Below are positions 62,601 to 64,000 of a stretch of 64,000 nucleotides of DNA, piece by piece. Source of the stretch: Ignavibacteriales bacterium (GTDB lineage Bacteria > Bacteroidota > Ignavibacteria > Ignavibacteriales > Melioribacteraceae); assembly GCA_026390795.1 (NCBI GenBank), contig JAPLFG010000003.1, forward strand, positions 992,001 through 1,056,000, given 5' to 3'. The notes under the pieces are model-generated. The model searched no databases and was not told the origin of the DNA. It saw only the letters and a list, made by a program, of their open reading frames with translations. Made by a program: the position numbers and the translations under genes. Numbering within the stretch: the stretch's first letter is position 1; the number at the start of each line of letters is the position of its first letter.

Positions 62601-64000
62601 AGCACACCGGGAAGAATAAATAGTATTACATCAAAAAAAATTGATCTATTCATCAAAGCAATCTTTTCTCAAACACCATACCCGGCTTATAATGAAGAAA
62701 TAGATCTTGCCGCAAAAGTTATAAACAGCGGGACAAATACGTCCGGCAATTTCATTGTTCACTTTTTTCTTCTTTCAAATAACCAATGGAATTACTTTAG
62801 CGGCGGCAGCGGTAAAAATATTCCGGCTAACGATTCAGCTATTGTCATTTCAAATGCAAAATTACAGTTGAACGAGACAAAAACTGTTATGTGCAAAATT
62901 TTATTTTCCGAAGATGAGGATACACTCAACAATACTTTTGTGGCTGATGTTATTCCCGGGTTAAAACGGAATACTATTCTTATCAACGAAATTATGTTCG
63001 ATCCGGCAACGGGCGAATCGGAATGGATCGAAATTGTGAACGCGTCGACAGATCCGGTAAATTTGAATAACTGGCAGATAAGCGATCTGCTTCCCTCTCC
63101 TACAAAATCAATAATCACAACAAAAGATGTTTTATTAAATCCGGGCGAGTTTGCTATTATCGCATATGATTCTCTGCGTTATCATTATTTTCCACCGAAG
63201 AAATTTTTCCAGGCTAAGTTCGGTTCGTTAAGTTCGATGGATGGATTATTAATATATGATTTTCGCGGAGCGGTAATTGATAGTGTGAAATACAATTCGG
63301 CTTGGGGATGCGATAAAGGTTTTTCGCTCGAAAGAATTTCAATAAATAAACCCACAGCCGATTCTACAAATTGGTGTTCATCAATAAGTTTAAATTGCGC
63401 ATCACCCGGAATTAGAAATTCGGTTATCAATCTGCCGAAATATTGTTCCGGTTCAATGATGATCAATGAGATTATGTTCGATCCGGCTGCCGGAAATTCG
63501 GAATACCTTGAATTTTATAATACGTCGGGAGATTCCGTTCAACTTGCCGGCTTGCAAGTAAAAATTGGCATTACGGATAAATACAAATTAAAAAAAATAC
63601 ATTTAATGCTTCCTCCAAAAAAATATTTCGTACTGGCGTCAGATTCATCGGTTTATAATAATTACTCCTGGTTAAAAACAGAATCCTATTCAAACATTAC
63701 TGGGAGTTCTTCTTTGAGTTTATTGAATGATGCTTCAATGATTGTGCTGAAAGATTTCTACGGTACAACATTAGATTCGCTAACATATTCATCGGGCTGG
63801 CATAGTAAAAATGTCATAACAACAAAAAACAGATCTTTAGAAAAATTAAATCCTGAATTCAATTCTGATATCCGTTCAAATTGGAATACTTCGGTCGGTG
63901 AATTCGGCGCTACACCCGGTAAAGAGAATTCTATTTTCTCACAAAATTTAGTAAGCGAGTCGAAAGCAACAATAAGCCCAAATCCGTTTTCTCCCGACGG
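59601..64000 (+). CDS. Large exported lamin-tail repeat protein (C-terminus beyond window)
   Basis: An uninterrupted frame from ATG 59601 to the window end gives 1466 codons with no stop. It opens with a signal peptide ending near KIQAQSG. Six lamin-tail domains follow, starting at about 59681, 60541, 61369, 62166, 62973 and 63460. Each opens with NEIMYxPxxGExEWIExYN and ends in SLERxN, DSTNW and TPGKxNSV. CARDB-like Ig modules (FSGITPEAPTAEDSVKITM and similar) lie between the first five. The last residues, ATISPNPFSPDG, begin the typical linker to a FlgD-like or type IX secretion C-terminal domain. Such proteins are surface-attached or secreted; their ligand is unknown. No good ribosome site precedes the ATG. 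Confidence 0.92.
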   Translation, partial: MQKKIIFLCAGFLAICTSYKIQAQSGTALTFSEIMFYPSETNGEFVEIYNTSTTETVDLANYKFKYSTSSNNNIVSFIGGTLLGPGKFAVILQGNYDYNNGIYKTIIPTGVIVLKISTNNFGSSGMANTTNRDVSLINSSGQIVDTYTYSANNTTGLSDEKVLLGKDNSISNWKNSIRLHGTPGNKNSVSQPDYDLQLTFSGITPEAPTAEDSVKITMLLKNLGKLTAANFSVTIFNDANNDSVSQPEELILSKNYSSLANGDSLIIQKTIFADTAGNYHFIGTVNFAQDENATNNNLFIKFTVTERPATKNEIVINEVMYAPASGEPEWIELYNKSNRVFNLKNWKIGDNTSLSTISTIDFVLNPGEYLVISNNVSISDYYEIPSKFIIKSLPTLSNTGDDVILKSNYGKTIDSLKYSSAWGGSTGSKSLERVNADDSSIDSTNWKTCKSKFRATPGKINSVVPKIFDLSIINFSSSSRYAEVGRSFTSKIIVENLGSGSVQNYSLRLYYDSNLDSLEQANELVSEKSGTIIAAGDSVEFQFTITNYIQGINQFIAKIEFAQDEYFENNTATFKINGVFINEQKGDLVVNEIMYGPASPEQEWIEIYNSSTKQINLCGYKIANHSDTAKVISGNIVLQPDEYLAIARDTLSFSKYPKIPTLLIASFPSLNNTIDKLILLDSLNRVIDSFEYKSNWGGNSGKSLERINAAVSSTDSTNWKTTESLNGATPGFVNSVSKKNYDLAITDFSSVPLSPIAGEKVLMKIDIQNAGKRILTFKIILSEIKPDGNKIQVEEFIPSTESNINPGDKISVTFNYKIEHLIDKRTFEAIIICAGDEDLNNNIYSLCISPGYTFHSVLLNEIMYNPVNGEPEWIELYNNLEFDVDLANWSITDLLTNPLKTKIESNDYIFPAKTFLVIAKDSSIVNFHRVISSKIMVSSFANLNNDADGLIIKDYRGVAIDSMKYEISWGGINGKSLERKAISASSLDKNNWGSSKDLELSTPGRINSITSKKIDLFIKAIFSQTPYPAYNEEIDLAAKVINSGTNTSGNFIVHFFLLSNNQWNYFSGGSGKNIPANDSAIVISNAKLQLNETKTVMCKILFSEDEDTLNNTFVADVIPGLKRNTILINEIMFDPATGESEWIEIVNASTDPVNLNNWQISDLLPSPTKSIITTKDVLLNPGEFAIIAYDSLRYHYFPPKKFFQAKFGSLSSMDGLLIYDFRGAVIDSVKYNSAWGCDKGFSLERISINKPTADSTNWCSSISLNCASPGIRNSVINLPKYCSGSMMINEIMFDPAAGNSEYLEFYNTSGDSVQLAGLQVKIGITDKYKLKKIHLMLPPKKYFVLASDSSVYNNYSWLKTESYSNITGSSSLSLLNDASMIVLKDFYGTTLDSLTYSSGWHSKNVITTKNRSLEKLNPEFNSDIRSNWNTSVGEFGATPGKENSIFSQNLVSESKATISPNPFSPD

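Noticed and set aside
60437-63466. Several minus-strand open frames across the lamin-tail gene
   Set aside because: They repeat at the period of the modules, which shows they are shadows of the repeated plus-strand coding sequence.

Overview
The window looks like chromosomal DNA of an AT-rich, Gram-negative-type bacterium of the Bacteroidota/Chlorobiota group, most likely an Ignavibacteria relative. This is inferred from gene content only. The signs are many Sec-exported proteins and lipoproteins (LxGC lipoboxes), lamin-tail repeat proteins ending in an NPFSPDG-type linker, a BatA-like VWA membrane protein, a BNR/sortilin-like giant protein, a single-chain class II glycyl-tRNA synthetase and AMMECR1/MEMO1 proteins. 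Shine-Dalgarno sequences (AAGGAG, GGAGG) are common. No rRNA, tRNA, CRISPR array, integrase or transposase was recognised.

Layout. 1-9.1 kb: two secreted M16 peptidases (one cut by the window edge), an M61-like protein with an altered zinc motif, an ECF sigma/anti-sigma/lipoprotein operon, glycyl-tRNA synthetase whose conserved N-terminus starts at an ATC codon, and a PiT phosphate transporter with its DUF47 partner. 9.3-20.7 kb: a TPR histidine kinase, DinB, a GH127 arabinofuranosidase, a duplicated-domain exported protein, an alpha/beta hydrolase, a 1035-residue BNR-repeat protein and an aldo/keto reductase. 20.7-26.5 kb: the threonine operon thrA-asd-thrB-thrC, tightly coupled. 26.6-32.2 kb: an S9-type hydrolase, a lipoprotein, AmrB-AmrA, a DUF4905-like protein and tryptophanase.

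32.4-34.4 kb is the most unusual small locus: four related short membrane proteins around a compact Xre-family regulator, with a truncated second copy of the regulator between the first two. The genes overlap by ATGA/GTGA, which suggests a duplicated and partly deleted regulator/membrane-protein cassette. 34.5-48.8 kb holds YIP1, an RluE-like pseudouridine synthase, PriA, small exported proteins including an H-type lectin-like one, two MIO-type ammonia-lyase paralogues with different non-standard cofactor triads (A-C-G and S-S-G), HflX, a BatA/VWA protein and a SpoIID-domain protein.

49-59.3 kb is a loose set of small accessory genes: TrhO, VOC proteins, DUF2959, SRPBCC, an NHL protein, a VanZ-like protein, a GNAT-NTF2 fusion and a ferritin-VIT (MbfA-like) transporter. 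It ends in a three-domain exported fusion of M28 peptidase, cyclophilin and FKBP. From 59.6 kb to the end runs an uninterrupted reading frame with six lamin-tail modules alternating with CARDB-like modules; its C-terminus is outside the window.

Repeats: three intergenic arrays of a 7-bp unit (consensus AGCTGTY), a 114-bp element with 13-bp terminal inverted repeats, a smaller possibly related hairpin downstream of tnaA, and several good intrinsic-terminator hairpins between convergent genes.
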